Of a stretch of DNA of 64,000 nt, positions 44,395 to 52,708 are shown one piece after another. Source of the DNA: CAZPQN01 sp964588795. GTDB lineage: Bacteria; Fidelibacterota; UBA2242. Made by a program: the position numbers and the translations under genes. The notes beneath the pieces were generated by a model, which was not told the DNA's origin, ran no database searches, and saw only the letters and a program-made list of their open reading frames with translations. The DNA lies in the NCBI GenBank assembly GCA_964588795.1, contig CAZPQN010000009.1:1-64000 (forward strand), in the 5' to 3' direction. Each line of letters starts with the position of its first letter. Positions within the stretch are counted from its first letter, which is position 1.

Positions 44395-45147
44395 ATGAGA
44401 ATATTTACTGCATTACTGGAAAAAGCACGGCGCCGCGGGGGCGGTTATTTTATCCTCATTGATCCGGATACCCGTTCCCTGCCGGAATTACGGGATTTTG
44501 TCCGCTCAATCTGCGATGACGGAGTAGACGCTTTACTGGTCGGCGGCAGTCTGATCATCGGCTCCGATTTCCAGCAGGCTCTGGAAACGGTGCGCTCAGT
44601 CAGCACGGTTCCCGTCATCATTTTCCCGGGTTCGGTGGCGCAGGTTTCCAGTCAGGCAGATGCCGTCCTGTACATTTCCCTGATCAGCGGACGCAACCCC
44701 AATTACCTTTTCGGGGAACACGTCGTGGCGGCGCCGATCATCCACAAGTTAGGCATCGAACCGATCGCCACCGGTTACATGTTGTTCGAATCAGGGCGCA
44801 CCACGACGGCGGAATTTATGAGCAACACCCGCCCCTTGCCGACCAACAAACCGGAAATCGCCATGGCCCATGCCTTAGCCGCGCAGTATATGGGGATGCA
44901 GACGGTCTATCTGGAAGCCGGGAGCGGCGCCGACCAGGCGGTGCCCGATTCGATCGTTAAGGCGGTCAGTAGTTACATCAACATTCCAGTCATCGTAGGA
45001 GGCGGAATCCGGACACCGGAACAGGCGCACCAGAAAATTGCCGCTGGCGCGACATTTGTCGTCACTGGCAATGTTTTCGACGATGATAATCAACTACGGC
45101 TGGTTGGTGAATTTGCCCGGGCAATACATACGCGTGAAAATGCCTGA
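44395..45147 (+). CDS. Geranylgeranylglyceryl phosphate synthase family protein
   Basis: A 250-residue TIM-barrel prenyltransferase of the PcrB/GGGPS family. FILIDPDTRSLPEL, DALLVGGSLIIGSDF, LYISLISGRNPNYLFGEHV, YLEAGSGADQAVP and VIVGGGIRTPEQA are the family landmarks (phosphate- and Mg-binding). In archaea it makes the first ether bond of membrane lipids. FCB bacteria carry a group II version, and the product's use in bacteria is not settled. Length fits the group II enzymes. The stop overlaps the gmhA start by 8 bp. Confidence 0.9.
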   Translation: MRIFTALLEKARRRGGGYFILIDPDTRSLPELRDFVRSICDDGVDALLVGGSLIIGSDFQQALETVRSVSTVPVIIFPGSVAQVSSQADAVLYISLISGRNPNYLFGEHVVAAPIIHKLGIEPIATGYMLFESGRTTTAEFMSNTRPLPTNKPEIAMAHALAAQYMGMQTVYLEAGSGADQAVPDSIVKAVSSYINIPVIVGGGIRTPEQAHQKIAAGATFVVTGNVFDDDNQLRLVGEFARAIHTRENA

Positions 45148-45745
45148 AAAACGTCATCCGGAGCACCTTTTGCTACAGCAAATCATCACCCAGATCGAGG
45201 AAAGCGCCGAGGTCAAGCGCCGCATGTTGACCACCTGTGCCGCGAGTATCCAGGAGGCGAGTGCAATTTTAATTGATGCAGTCCGCAAAGGGGGAAAAAT
45301 CCTGCTGTGCGGCAATGGCGGCAGTGCCGCCGATGCCCAGCATTTAGCCGCCGAACTGGTTTCACGCCTGAAGCTGGAACGCCCTGCGATTGCGGCCCTG
45401 GCCCTGACGACCAATACCTCGATCCTCACCGCCATTGGCAATGATTACCAGTACGATTTGGTTTTTGTGCGGCAGGTTGAGGCGTTTGGCAAGTCCGGCG
45501 ATGTACTGATCGGCATCAGCACCAGCGGCAATTCTCCCAACGTCATTCGCGCGATCGAGTACGCCAATATGGCCCAAATCAAGACGCTGGCCATGACCGG
45601 AGAAACTGGCGGCAAATTAGCCGCAAAAGCCGGTCTGACAATCAGAATTCCCTCAACCAATGTCCAGCGCATTCAGGAAGCGCATATCACCGTCGGACAC
45701 ATTCTTTGCGACCTGCTCGAGTCCGCTTTGTACGGCAAAAGGTGA
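45140..45745 (+). CDS. gmhA: Phosphoheptose isomerase
   Basis: D-sedoheptulose-7-phosphate isomerase, first step of LPS-core heptose synthesis; about 201 residues. It is a SIS-domain protein: LLCGNGGSAADAQHLAAELVSR and LIGISTSGNSPNVIRAIEYA bind the sugar phosphate, and QEAHITVGHILCDLLE is the C-terminal signature with conserved His. ATG 45140 overlaps the end of the GGGPS gene; the frame back to 45038 is inside that gene and not used. LptD in the same window supports an LPS-bearing cell. Confidence 0.94.
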   Translation: MPEKRHPEHLLLQQIITQIEESAEVKRRMLTTCAASIQEASAILIDAVRKGGKILLCGNGGSAADAQHLAAELVSRLKLERPAIAALALTTNTSILTAIGNDYQYDLVFVRQVEAFGKSGDVLIGISTSGNSPNVIRAIEYANMAQIKTLAMTGETGGKLAAKAGLTIRIPSTNVQRIQEAHITVGHILCDLLESALYGKR

Positions 45746-45760
45746 GATCAGTTGGTTTGA

Positions 45761-46651
45761 ATGCAGAACCTGGTCCAGGATTTTATCAATTATCTACGCG
45801 TCGAAAGGCATCTATCCGTCAATACCATCCAGGCTTACCGCACCGACTTGGAACGCTACTGCCAGTTTTTAACCGAGAATCAGATTACCGATCCCTCCGC
45901 GATCCGATTCGGTAAGATTCAGGAATATATCAACGTCTTATCCGAGCTGGAACTGGCGCCAGCCAGCCTGGCGCGCAACTTCAGCTCAATCCGCGCCTTC
46001 CATGCCTTTCTGCTGGACGAAAATCTGACCAGTGAGGATCCGACAGTTTTACTGCAGTCGCCCCGCTTGCCACGTCGCCTGCCGCGGGTGCTGGAGGTAA
46101 ACGAGATCGAAATGATTCTGGACAGCATTGACCATACGACCCAGAAAGGAATCCGTGACCGGGCGATTATCGAAACGCTTTACTCGACCGGCGTGCGGGT
46201 CTCGGAACTGATCAATTTAAAACTGAGCGACCTGTCTCTGCACCAAGGCATTCTGAGAGTTTACGGCAAAGGGCGCAAAGAACGCATCGTCCCTTTTGGA
46301 GAACGGGCGGCTCAGGAGGTCAAAACCTATCTGACCGCAGTCCGCGGCTTATTGATGCGCTATCAGAAGAGCCGTGACCATTTGTTCCTCAACCTGCGCG
46401 GTGCGCCCTTGACCAGAATGGGCGTCTGGAAAATTATTCAGGAATATGTCCGCCTGGCTGACATCCGCAAACCGATCAGCCCGCACGTCTTTCGCCACTC
46501 GTTTGCCACGCATCTCCTGGAAGGAGGTGCCAACCTGCGGGCCGTGCAGGAAATGCTGGGACATGCCAATATCGCCACCACGCAGATCTACACGCATTTA
46601 GACCACGCCTACCTGATCGAACAGCATCGCACATTTCACCCGAGGTATTGA
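45761..46651 (+). CDS. xerD: Tyrosine recombinase XerC/XerD-type
   Basis: Site-specific recombinase of 296 residues, the XerC/D size. N-terminal SAM-like core-binding domain (LVQDFINYLRVERHLSVNTI), then the catalytic domain: Arg in YSTGVRVSELINL, Lys in YGKGRKERIVPF, HVFRHSFATHLLEGG, LGHANIATTQIYTH with the Tyr nucleophile. Full set of catalytic residues. It resolves chromosome dimers at dif; no dif-like site was seen nearby. XerC versus XerD cannot be decided here. It sits in a housekeeping operon and not next to any integrated element. Confidence 0.9.
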   Translation: MQNLVQDFINYLRVERHLSVNTIQAYRTDLERYCQFLTENQITDPSAIRFGKIQEYINVLSELELAPASLARNFSSIRAFHAFLLDENLTSEDPTVLLQSPRLPRRLPRVLEVNEIEMILDSIDHTTQKGIRDRAIIETLYSTGVRVSELINLKLSDLSLHQGILRVYGKGRKERIVPFGERAAQEVKTYLTAVRGLLMRYQKSRDHLFLNLRGAPLTRMGVWKIIQEYVRLADIRKPISPHVFRHSFATHLLEGGANLRAVQEMLGHANIATTQIYTHLDHAYLIEQHRTFHPRY

Positions 46652-47286
46652 TGAACCTGCAAACGATCGTTCTGTTACTTCCCCCGATTCTGCTCGCGTT
46701 GACTTTTCATGAATTCATGCACGGCTGGTCGGCCAATCGTCTGGGCGATCCAACCGCCAAACTTGCCGGCCGGCTGACCATGAATCCATTGGCCCATCTT
46801 GACCCGTTCGGGACGCTGATGCTGTTTCTGGTGCGCTTTGGTTGGGCGCGTCCCGTGCCGGTGGATGTGAGCTATTTCCGCAATCCCAAACGCGACCTTT
46901 TGATCGTATCACTCGCCGGCCCGTTAGCTAACCTGTTCCTGGCCGGGTTGAGCGGATTGCTGATCCGGGGTTTTCATGCCGGACTGTTTACCTGGCTTCC
47001 GGGCATCGCTCTGGAGCCGCTTTATCTAATGGTATTACTGAGCCTGCAGATCAATCTCGCCTTGGCGATCTTTAACCTGATCCCGATTCCGCCGTTAGAC
47101 GGATCCAAGATCCTGTTCGGACTGTTGCCCGATCGATATGAACACCAAGCACTGTGGTTGGAGCAGTACGGCGGTTATATCCTGATGGGTTTAATCCTGT
47201 TCGGAATGCTGACCCATGTCTCAATTTTAGGTTTGCTGATCAATCCATTTGTCAGATTTTTCACACATCTGTTGGGAGGTATCTGA
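46651..47286 (+). CDS. Site-2 protease family membrane metalloprotease (M50)
   Basis: A 211-residue integral membrane zinc protease of the M50/RseP-like minimal type. LTFHEFMHGWSANRLGDPTA contains HExxH, and FNLIPIPPLDGSKILFGLLP carries the third ligand Asp. There are about 5-6 membrane helices and no PDZ or CBS domain. Start ATG 46651 overlaps the recombinase stop and follows GAGG by five bases. It overlaps the small membrane gene downstream as ATGA. Substrate unknown. Confidence 0.9.
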   Translation: MNLQTIVLLLPPILLALTFHEFMHGWSANRLGDPTAKLAGRLTMNPLAHLDPFGTLMLFLVRFGWARPVPVDVSYFRNPKRDLLIVSLAGPLANLFLAGLSGLLIRGFHAGLFTWLPGIALEPLYLMVLLSLQINLALAIFNLIPIPPLDGSKILFGLLPDRYEHQALWLEQYGGYILMGLILFGMLTHVSILGLLINPFVRFFTHLLGGI

Positions 47287-47471
47287 TGGTAAAATGGCAA
47301 CCCCGCCGGTTTTCTATCACCGACAAGCTGGAAGAGCGTCGGGATGGCAAAATTCACTTTGCACGCTTAAGAAGCAATGCGCGACGCGCAGTCAGCCGTC
47401 CGCTATGGTGGACCATATTTCTGATTGTGGTCGTGCTGATTATCTACTTTTACCTGCGCCACTTAGGATGA
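47286..47471 (+). CDS. Small single-span membrane protein
   Basis: A 61-residue protein coupled to the M50 gene by an ATGA overlap, with GGGAGG upstream. The first ~37 residues are basic and polar (MVKWQPRRFSITDKLEERRD, then KIHFARLRSNARR). The rest is one membrane span (LWWTIFLIVVVLIIYFYLRH) reaching the C-terminus. The topology is probably N-in. No family recognised; translational coupling suggests it works with, or is cleaved by, the site-2 protease. Confidence 0.7.
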   Translation: MVKWQPRRFSITDKLEERRDGKIHFARLRSNARRAVSRPLWWTIFLIVVVLIIYFYLRHLG

Positions 47472-47567
47472 CCCACGCAAGGCAATCATTCGGAGAAGTG
47501 ATGCAGGTTCAGCCGCCAAATGTTGAGCGGATGGGGAGAATTTTTACCCAAAATCAGGGAGCAAAAC

Positions 47568-49247
47568 ATGCCGGAAATCATTGAGTGTGTCCCCAATTTC
47601 AGCGAGGGACGCGATCTTAACCTGATCAAAGCCATCACGGCCGCGATCCAGTCCGTAGAAGGCGTCAAACTGCTGGACGTTGATCCGGGTGCCGACACGA
47701 ATCGGACGGTGGTTACGTTCGTCGGTTCACGTCAGGGAATCCTGGCGGCGGCGTTTGCGGGCATCGCCAAGGCGGCGGAACTGATTGACATGCGCCAGCA
47801 TCACGGTGCTCACCCGCGCCTTGGAGCGACGGATGTTTGTCCGCTCGTTCCGGTCTCCGGCATCAGTGAAGAGGAATGCGTCCGGCTGTCGCACGAGCTC
47901 GCCCGGCGCGTCGCCGAAGAACTGCACATTCCGGTTTATCTTTACGAAAAATCCGCGCGGTCGCCCGAGCGCGCCAACCTGGCCAACATCCGGCAGGGTG
48001 AATACGAGGGTCTGCCCGCCAAACTCGCCGACCCGCAATGGGCTCCGGATTACGGCGCCGCCGTTTTTAACCCTAAGTCCGGAGCAACGGTCATCGGCGT
48101 GCGGAAATTTCTAATTGCCTACAACGTCAACCTGAACACCCGCGACCGCAAATTGGCCAATGACATCGCTCTGACCATTCGTGAGAAAGGTCGCCTGCGG
48201 CGCGATGCCGCCGGCGGCATCCTGCGCGATGAAGCGGGTGAGGCACTTTACGAACCCGGGATTTTCAAAGCCACCAAAGCCGTCGGCTGGTATCTCGATA
48301 AATACAGGATGGCACAGGTTTCCATCAATCTCACGGATTACGAGATTACGCCTCTGCACAGCGTCTTCGAGGAAATCAGAAAATTAGCCGGAGCGCGCGG
48401 TCTGCGGGTCACCGGCTCGGAACTGGTTGGCCTGATCCCGCGGCAAGCCCTGTTGATGGCAGGTCGTTATTATCTGCGGCGGCAGGGTAAATCGGAAGGC
48501 GTTCCGGAAAAAGAACTCGTACGTCTCGCCGCCCAATCCCTGGGCTTGAGTGAAATTGCACCTTTCGATCCATCGAAAAAAATCATCGAGTACCAGTTCG
48601 GTGAATTCGAACATCCCCTCACCGACCTGAGCGTACGCGACTTCAGCGACGAGCTGTCCAGCGATTCGCCCGCTCCCGGCGGCGGCAGTGTCGCCGCCCT
48701 GTGCGGCGCGCTCGCCGCGGCCTTGACCGCCATGGTTGCCAATCTGACCGTCGGTAAAAAAGGTTATGAACGCCATTTCCGGCGCCTGAGTGACGTCGCG
48801 GTCAGGGCGCAGGCATTGAAAGACGAATTCCTGCTCGACATTGATCGCGACACCGCCGCGTTCAATGCGGTCATGGACTGCCTGCGTCTGCCCCGCAAGA
48901 CGGAGGCCGAGAAAGTCCAGCGTCTGCAAGCCATCCAACAAGCCACCAAGCGGGCAACCGAAGTGCCTTTTAAGGTGCTGGAGTCGGTGCAACAGTTGCT
49001 GGATCTGACGCTCCAGGTCGCGCGTTTTGGGAATATCAATTCCATCAGCGATGCCGGGGTCGCCGCTCTGACCGCCGAGACTGCGCTCCGGGCGGCGCGT
49101 TTTAACGTGCTCATCAACCTGCCGGGCACCGGTGACGCCCCTTATGCCGCGCTCAAGCGTGAGCAGGTAGACGCTCTTCAGCATCTCGCCCAACGCAAGG
49201 TACGCCGCATCCTGCGTCTGGTCGAAAAACAAATTTTATCCGTCTGA
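47568..49247 (+). CDS. ftcD: Bifunctional glutamate formimidoyltransferase / formimidoyltetrahydrofolate cyclodeaminase
   Basis: The 559-residue fusion resembles vertebrate FTCD in order and length. The formimidoyltransferase domains occupy about residues 1-330 (IIECVPNFSEGRDLNLIKAI; MRQHHGAHPRLGATDVCPL, the His/Asp site; GVRKFLIAYNVNL). The cyclodeaminase domain occupies about 365-555 (FSDELSSDSPAPGGGSVAAL and ALTAMVANLTVG). It moves a formimino group from formiminoglutamate to THF and deaminates it, the end of histidine degradation. No hut genes are adjacent. ATG 47568 has GGGAG upstream; the frame back to 47520 is not needed. Confidence 0.93.
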   Translation: MPEIIECVPNFSEGRDLNLIKAITAAIQSVEGVKLLDVDPGADTNRTVVTFVGSRQGILAAAFAGIAKAAELIDMRQHHGAHPRLGATDVCPLVPVSGISEEECVRLSHELARRVAEELHIPVYLYEKSARSPERANLANIRQGEYEGLPAKLADPQWAPDYGAAVFNPKSGATVIGVRKFLIAYNVNLNTRDRKLANDIALTIREKGRLRRDAAGGILRDEAGEALYEPGIFKATKAVGWYLDKYRMAQVSINLTDYEITPLHSVFEEIRKLAGARGLRVTGSELVGLIPRQALLMAGRYYLRRQGKSEGVPEKELVRLAAQSLGLSEIAPFDPSKKIIEYQFGEFEHPLTDLSVRDFSDELSSDSPAPGGGSVAALCGALAAALTAMVANLTVGKKGYERHFRRLSDVAVRAQALKDEFLLDIDRDTAAFNAVMDCLRLPRKTEAEKVQRLQAIQQATKRATEVPFKVLESVQQLLDLTLQVARFGNINSISDAGVAALTAETALRAARFNVLINLPGTGDAPYAALKREQVDALQHLAQRKVRRILRLVEKQILSV

Positions 49248-49256
49248 CAGGTGGGC

Positions 49257-51077
49257 ATGTCCAAAATTCGCATCCTGTCTGAGCAACTCACTAATAAAAT
49301 CGCCGCCGGCGAGGTGGTGCAACGCCCGGCTTCCTTGGTCAAGGAACTGGTCGAAAACAGTTTAGATGCCGGAGCGACGGCAATCACGATTAACATCCGC
49401 AACGGAGGCAAAACGCTGTGCGAAGTCAGCGACAATGGCGAAGGCATGTCTCGCGATGATCTCCTGCTGGCTTTTGAACGTTACGCCACCAGCAAAATCA
49501 GCACGGTGGAAGACCTGCTCAATATCCGGACGCTTGGATTCCGAGGCGAAGCCCTGGCCAGCATCGCGGCGGTCGCCGTCGTAGAGGCCACTTCAACCCT
49601 ACCCGGCGCCGACTCCGGACACACCCTGCGCATCGAAGGCGGCAGTTTTCGCTACATCCAGCCGGCCGCCCCGCAACCCGGTACCACCATCTCCGCCCGC
49701 AATTTGTTCTATAACATTCCCGCGCGCCGCAAATTTTTAAAAAGCGCTGAAGTAGAATACCGCCACGTTTTCGAAGTTGTTCAGAAATTTGCCCTGAGTC
49801 GACCGCTGGTCCAGTTTCAGTTAATCCATAACGAGCAGGAAGTCATGCGCTTGGAACCCCAGCCTCTGCCCGAGCGCATTGCCGAACTGTTCAGCTCTGA
49901 ATATGCCACCAATCTCCTGGCTGTCACCCACGGTTCCGCCGACTTGCAGATCAGGGGCTATATCGGTAATCTGAACTTAGTCCGGGCGCGGCGCGGCGAG
50001 CAGTTTCTGTTTGTCAACCAGCGTTTTGTTACCGATCGTCTGTTGAATCACGCCATCGTTAGCGCGTATGGCAGTCTGTTATCGCGCAATGAATATCCGT
50101 TTTACTGCTTAGAATTAGAGCTCGATCCCCTCGCGGTGGACGTCAATGTTCATCCCACCAAAATGGAGGTCAAATTCCGCGAACAGGAACAGATTTATCA
50201 GTTCTGTCAGGAAGCCGTTAAAAACAGCCTGCAGGGTATTCTGGCGGTCATTCCGGATTTAGGCATTTTTAGGCCGGAGTACTACTATACTCCACCGCCG
50301 CCGCCTGCCTCGGGAGTGCCGGTCGAACAGCTGACCCTGACACCTCCTGCAGCGATAATAACCCCGGAAAAAAGGATCCGGCGCATCGCCTCCCCTCAGA
50401 AAACCGATGACGTCGCACCTTCCGAGTCGACTGAAAGCACTTCCAAATGGCAGGAACGTGCACGCCGTTTCAGCGGACAAAATCTACCCGCCGACTCCAT
50501 CGAGCGGCATCCCGGCGCCCAGGTTTTTCAATTACATAACAAGTACATTCTCAGCCAGATTAAATCGGGGCTGGTGGTCATTGACCAGCACGTAGCCCAT
50601 GAACGCATCCTGTACGAGGAAGCCCTCGAATCCCTGCAACATACCAGTTGGCGTGCCCAGCAACTGCTTTTTCCGGTGATCCTGGAATTGACTCCTACCG
50701 ATTTTTCGGTGCTTTTGGAAATTTTACCGTTTCTCGAAAAACTCGGCTTCCGCATGAAAGAATTCGGCAAACAGACCGTCGCCATCGAAGCGGTTCCGGC
50801 CGGCATGCGCTGGGGAAATGAAAAGACCATCATCAAGGAAATTCTCGATTATTACCAGGAATACGGTACAAAGGATACCAGCCGGCAGGAAAAAGTCGCC
50901 GCGGCCTATGCCTGCAAAGCCGCCATCAAGTCCGGCGACTCCCTGACTACCGAAGAAATGCAGACGCTGGTCGATCATCTCTTCGCCACTCAGAATCCCT
51001 ATCACTGTCCGCACGGACGACCGATCATCGTCAATCTTTCCCTGAAGGAATTAGACAAACGTTTTGAACGGATCTGA
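49257..51077 (+). CDS. mutL: DNA mismatch repair protein MutL
   Basis: A 606-residue GHKL ATPase of mismatch repair. The N-domain shows KIAAGEVVQRPASLVKELVE, NSLDAGATAI, SDNGEGM and TLGFRGEALASIA. The linker at about 340-420 is Pro/Ser-rich. The C-domain carries the endonuclease metal motif VIDQHVAHERILYEEALE (DQHA(x)2E(x)4E with Val for the second Ala), AAYACKAAIKSGDSL and NPYHCPHGRPI. So it is a nicking-competent MutL of the type used where MutH is absent. ATG 49257 is preferred to the GTG at 49251; AGGTGGG lies just upstream. miaA overlaps its 3' end by 14 bp. Confidence 0.95.
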   Translation: MSKIRILSEQLTNKIAAGEVVQRPASLVKELVENSLDAGATAITINIRNGGKTLCEVSDNGEGMSRDDLLLAFERYATSKISTVEDLLNIRTLGFRGEALASIAAVAVVEATSTLPGADSGHTLRIEGGSFRYIQPAAPQPGTTISARNLFYNIPARRKFLKSAEVEYRHVFEVVQKFALSRPLVQFQLIHNEQEVMRLEPQPLPERIAELFSSEYATNLLAVTHGSADLQIRGYIGNLNLVRARRGEQFLFVNQRFVTDRLLNHAIVSAYGSLLSRNEYPFYCLELELDPLAVDVNVHPTKMEVKFREQEQIYQFCQEAVKNSLQGILAVIPDLGIFRPEYYYTPPPPPASGVPVEQLTLTPPAAIITPEKRIRRIASPQKTDDVAPSESTESTSKWQERARRFSGQNLPADSIERHPGAQVFQLHNKYILSQIKSGLVVIDQHVAHERILYEEALESLQHTSWRAQQLLFPVILELTPTDFSVLLEILPFLEKLGFRMKEFGKQTVAIEAVPAGMRWGNEKTIIKEILDYYQEYGTKDTSRQEKVAAAYACKAAIKSGDSLTTEEMQTLVDHLFATQNPYHCPHGRPIIVNLSLKELDKRFERI

Positions 51078-52011
51078 GCCAGGCCTGCCGATCATCTTTC
51101 TGCTCGGCCCGACGGCGGTCGGCAAAACTCTGACTGCTATCGAATTGGCCCGGATGATCAACGCCGAAATCATCTCCCTGGATTCGCGTCAGGTCTATCG
51201 CGGGTTGGACATCGGCACCGCCAAACCGACCCTGCGGCAACGCCGAGACGTTCCCCATCATTTAGTCGACATCCTGACGCTCGACGAAGACATTAGCGCC
51301 GGACGCTATCGCGAGCTGGCGCTGGCGGCCATCGCCGCGACCCGCTCCCGCGGCCATCACCCCCTGTTTGTCGGCGGCAGTGGCCTGTATGCCAATGCCC
51401 TCATTAAAGGTTTATTCGAGTCCAGCCAGACTGACCCGGGTATCCGGCGCCAGTTGCACCTGGAATTGCAGACCAAAGGCAGTACGGCACTTTACAATCG
51501 CCTCCTGGAAATCGATCCGGCGACCGCCCTCAAGACCCATCTTAACGACCACAAACGCATCACCCGTGCTCTCGAAATCTATGCCATCACCGGCCAGCCA
51601 CCCAGCCAGCACTACCGTCGCCAAAACACACCCTTGCCTTTTCCCTATCAAGTTTTTATCCTGAACATGCCGCGCGAAGAACTCTATCGCCGGATTGATC
51701 AGCGTGTGCAAAACATGCTGAGCGAGGGTTTGGTCGAGGAGGTCCGGCGTTTGATTGCGGCTGGCGGGCGAGCGCGACTGGAACAGCTGCTGACCCTTGG
51801 TTATCAGGAAGTCCTGCATTTCCTAGATGGACACTGTACCGAAGAAGAAATGGGCCTTAACATTCAGCGCAATACACGGCGCTATGCCAAGCGGCAGCTG
51901 ACCTGGTTCCGCAATCAGTATCCGGAAGCCGTTTGGGTGGAGGTCGCTCCCGACCAATCTCCGCACGCAGTAGCAGAGATTATCAGAAATTCTCTGACTA
52001 AAATTAATTGA
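51064..52011 (+). CDS. miaA: tRNA dimethylallyltransferase
   Basis: MiaA adds dimethylallyl to A37 of tRNAs reading UNN codons. The 315-residue protein has the P-loop FLLGPTAVGKTLTAIELA, the substrate segment ISLDSRQVYRGLDIGTAKPT, VPHHLVDI and VGGSGLYANALIKG. The start is taken as TTG 51064, which overlaps mutL by 14 bp; no good ribosome site is seen, so initiation may be coupled to mutL termination. mutL-miaA adjacency is common in bacteria. Confidence 0.93.
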   Translation: MNGSEPGLPIIFLLGPTAVGKTLTAIELARMINAEIISLDSRQVYRGLDIGTAKPTLRQRRDVPHHLVDILTLDEDISAGRYRELALAAIAATRSRGHHPLFVGGSGLYANALIKGLFESSQTDPGIRRQLHLELQTKGSTALYNRLLEIDPATALKTHLNDHKRITRALEIYAITGQPPSQHYRRQNTPLPFPYQVFILNMPREELYRRIDQRVQNMLSEGLVEEVRRLIAAGGRARLEQLLTLGYQEVLHFLDGHCTEEEMGLNIQRNTRRYAKRQLTWFRNQYPEAVWVEVAPDQSPHAVAEIIRNSLTKIN

Positions 52012-52054
52012 AGTCGTTACCGGGGAATAGACGACGAGCTGTGATCGTCACCGG

Positions 52055-52231
52055 TCAGTCGGCGGGGAGTTGCCCACAATGCTGATCGCAGTGCGTTCCG
52101 CAGGAACAACCTGCTGGCGGCGATGAGTGGCTTTCACCCTTGTAACGGACTAATTTCAGCACGACCATCAGCAAGCCTATACAGACGCTTACCGCCAACA
52201 GCGTCGTTCCGAAAAGCGCCGCTAACTGCAT
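52055..52231 (-). CDS. nqrM: 58-residue Cys-rich membrane protein, NqrM-like
   Basis: A short gene at the end of the nqr operon, coupled to the CBS gene by a TAATG overlap with GGAG upstream. The product has one N-terminal membrane span (ALFGTTLLAVSVCIGLLMVV, then LKLV) and a cytoplasmic-type tail with four clustered cysteines (GCSCGTHCDQHCGQLP). NqrM (DUF539) is a small single-span protein with a Cys cluster. It is needed to place the iron centre between NqrD and NqrE, and is usually encoded near nqrF. Topology, size, cysteines and position all fit, but the sequence is divergent and the name is inference. FeoB-associated Cys-rich membrane proteins look similar; no feo gene is near. Confidence 0.6.
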   Translation of the reverse strand: MQLAALFGTTLLAVSVCIGLLMVVLKLVRYKGESHSSPPAGCSCGTHCDQHCGQLPAD

Positions 52232-52686
52232 TATCTCCGCTTCCTGCCCCAGCGCCAGTTCTCGTAATACTCCCAGCTGACGCTTTCAAGTTCCCGGGTA
52301 CGTTCCATCAGACAAGCGCGGAAAACATCACCGATGGAAAGCAGACCGATGATCTGACCTTCCCTGATCACAAACAGATGCCGGATAAAAAGGCCCAACA
52401 TCATATCGGGCAGTTTATAAATCGGTTCATCGTAATTGACACTTTTTATATCCCGGCTCATATAATCGCCGATCAGCGCGTGCTGGACGTCAAAGTCGGC
52501 TTTATTAATGGAGTTCAGGAGGTCGCGCTCGGTCCAGATACCGACATACTGTTCACCTTCCTGGACCGCGATGGCGCCAATCTTGTTGGCGACCATGATT
52601 TCTATGGCGGCCCTGATGGTTGTTTGCGGCGTGACGCTGATAATCGAACGGTCTTTTTCCAACACTAAATCGATGGCTCGTTTCAT
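52231..52686 (-). CDS. CBS-domain protein
   Basis: A 151-residue protein consisting of a CBS pair: IISVTPQTTIRAAIEIMVAN with GIWTERDLLNSI, and DIKSVNYDEPIYKLPDMML with IGLLSIGDVFRACL. The C-terminus is basic and aromatic (YYENWRWGRKRR). CBS pairs bind adenine nucleotides and regulate transporters or enzymes. Its place between nqrF (22 bp upstream) and the NqrM-like gene suggests nucleotide-responsive control of the pump or its assembly, which is inference. Confidence 0.85.
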   Translation of the reverse strand: MKRAIDLVLEKDRSIISVTPQTTIRAAIEIMVANKIGAIAVQEGEQYVGIWTERDLLNSINKADFDVQHALIGDYMSRDIKSVNYDEPIYKLPDMMLGLFIRHLFVIREGQIIGLLSIGDVFRACLMERTRELESVSWEYYENWRWGRKRR

Positions 52687-52708
52687 GGCTTACGCTTCCT
52701 CATAAGAA

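Noticed and set aside
45761..46651. Tyrosine recombinase as a sign of a mobile element or integron
   Set aside because: It has XerC/D length and lies inside an overlapping housekeeping operon; no att repeats or cargo are visible.
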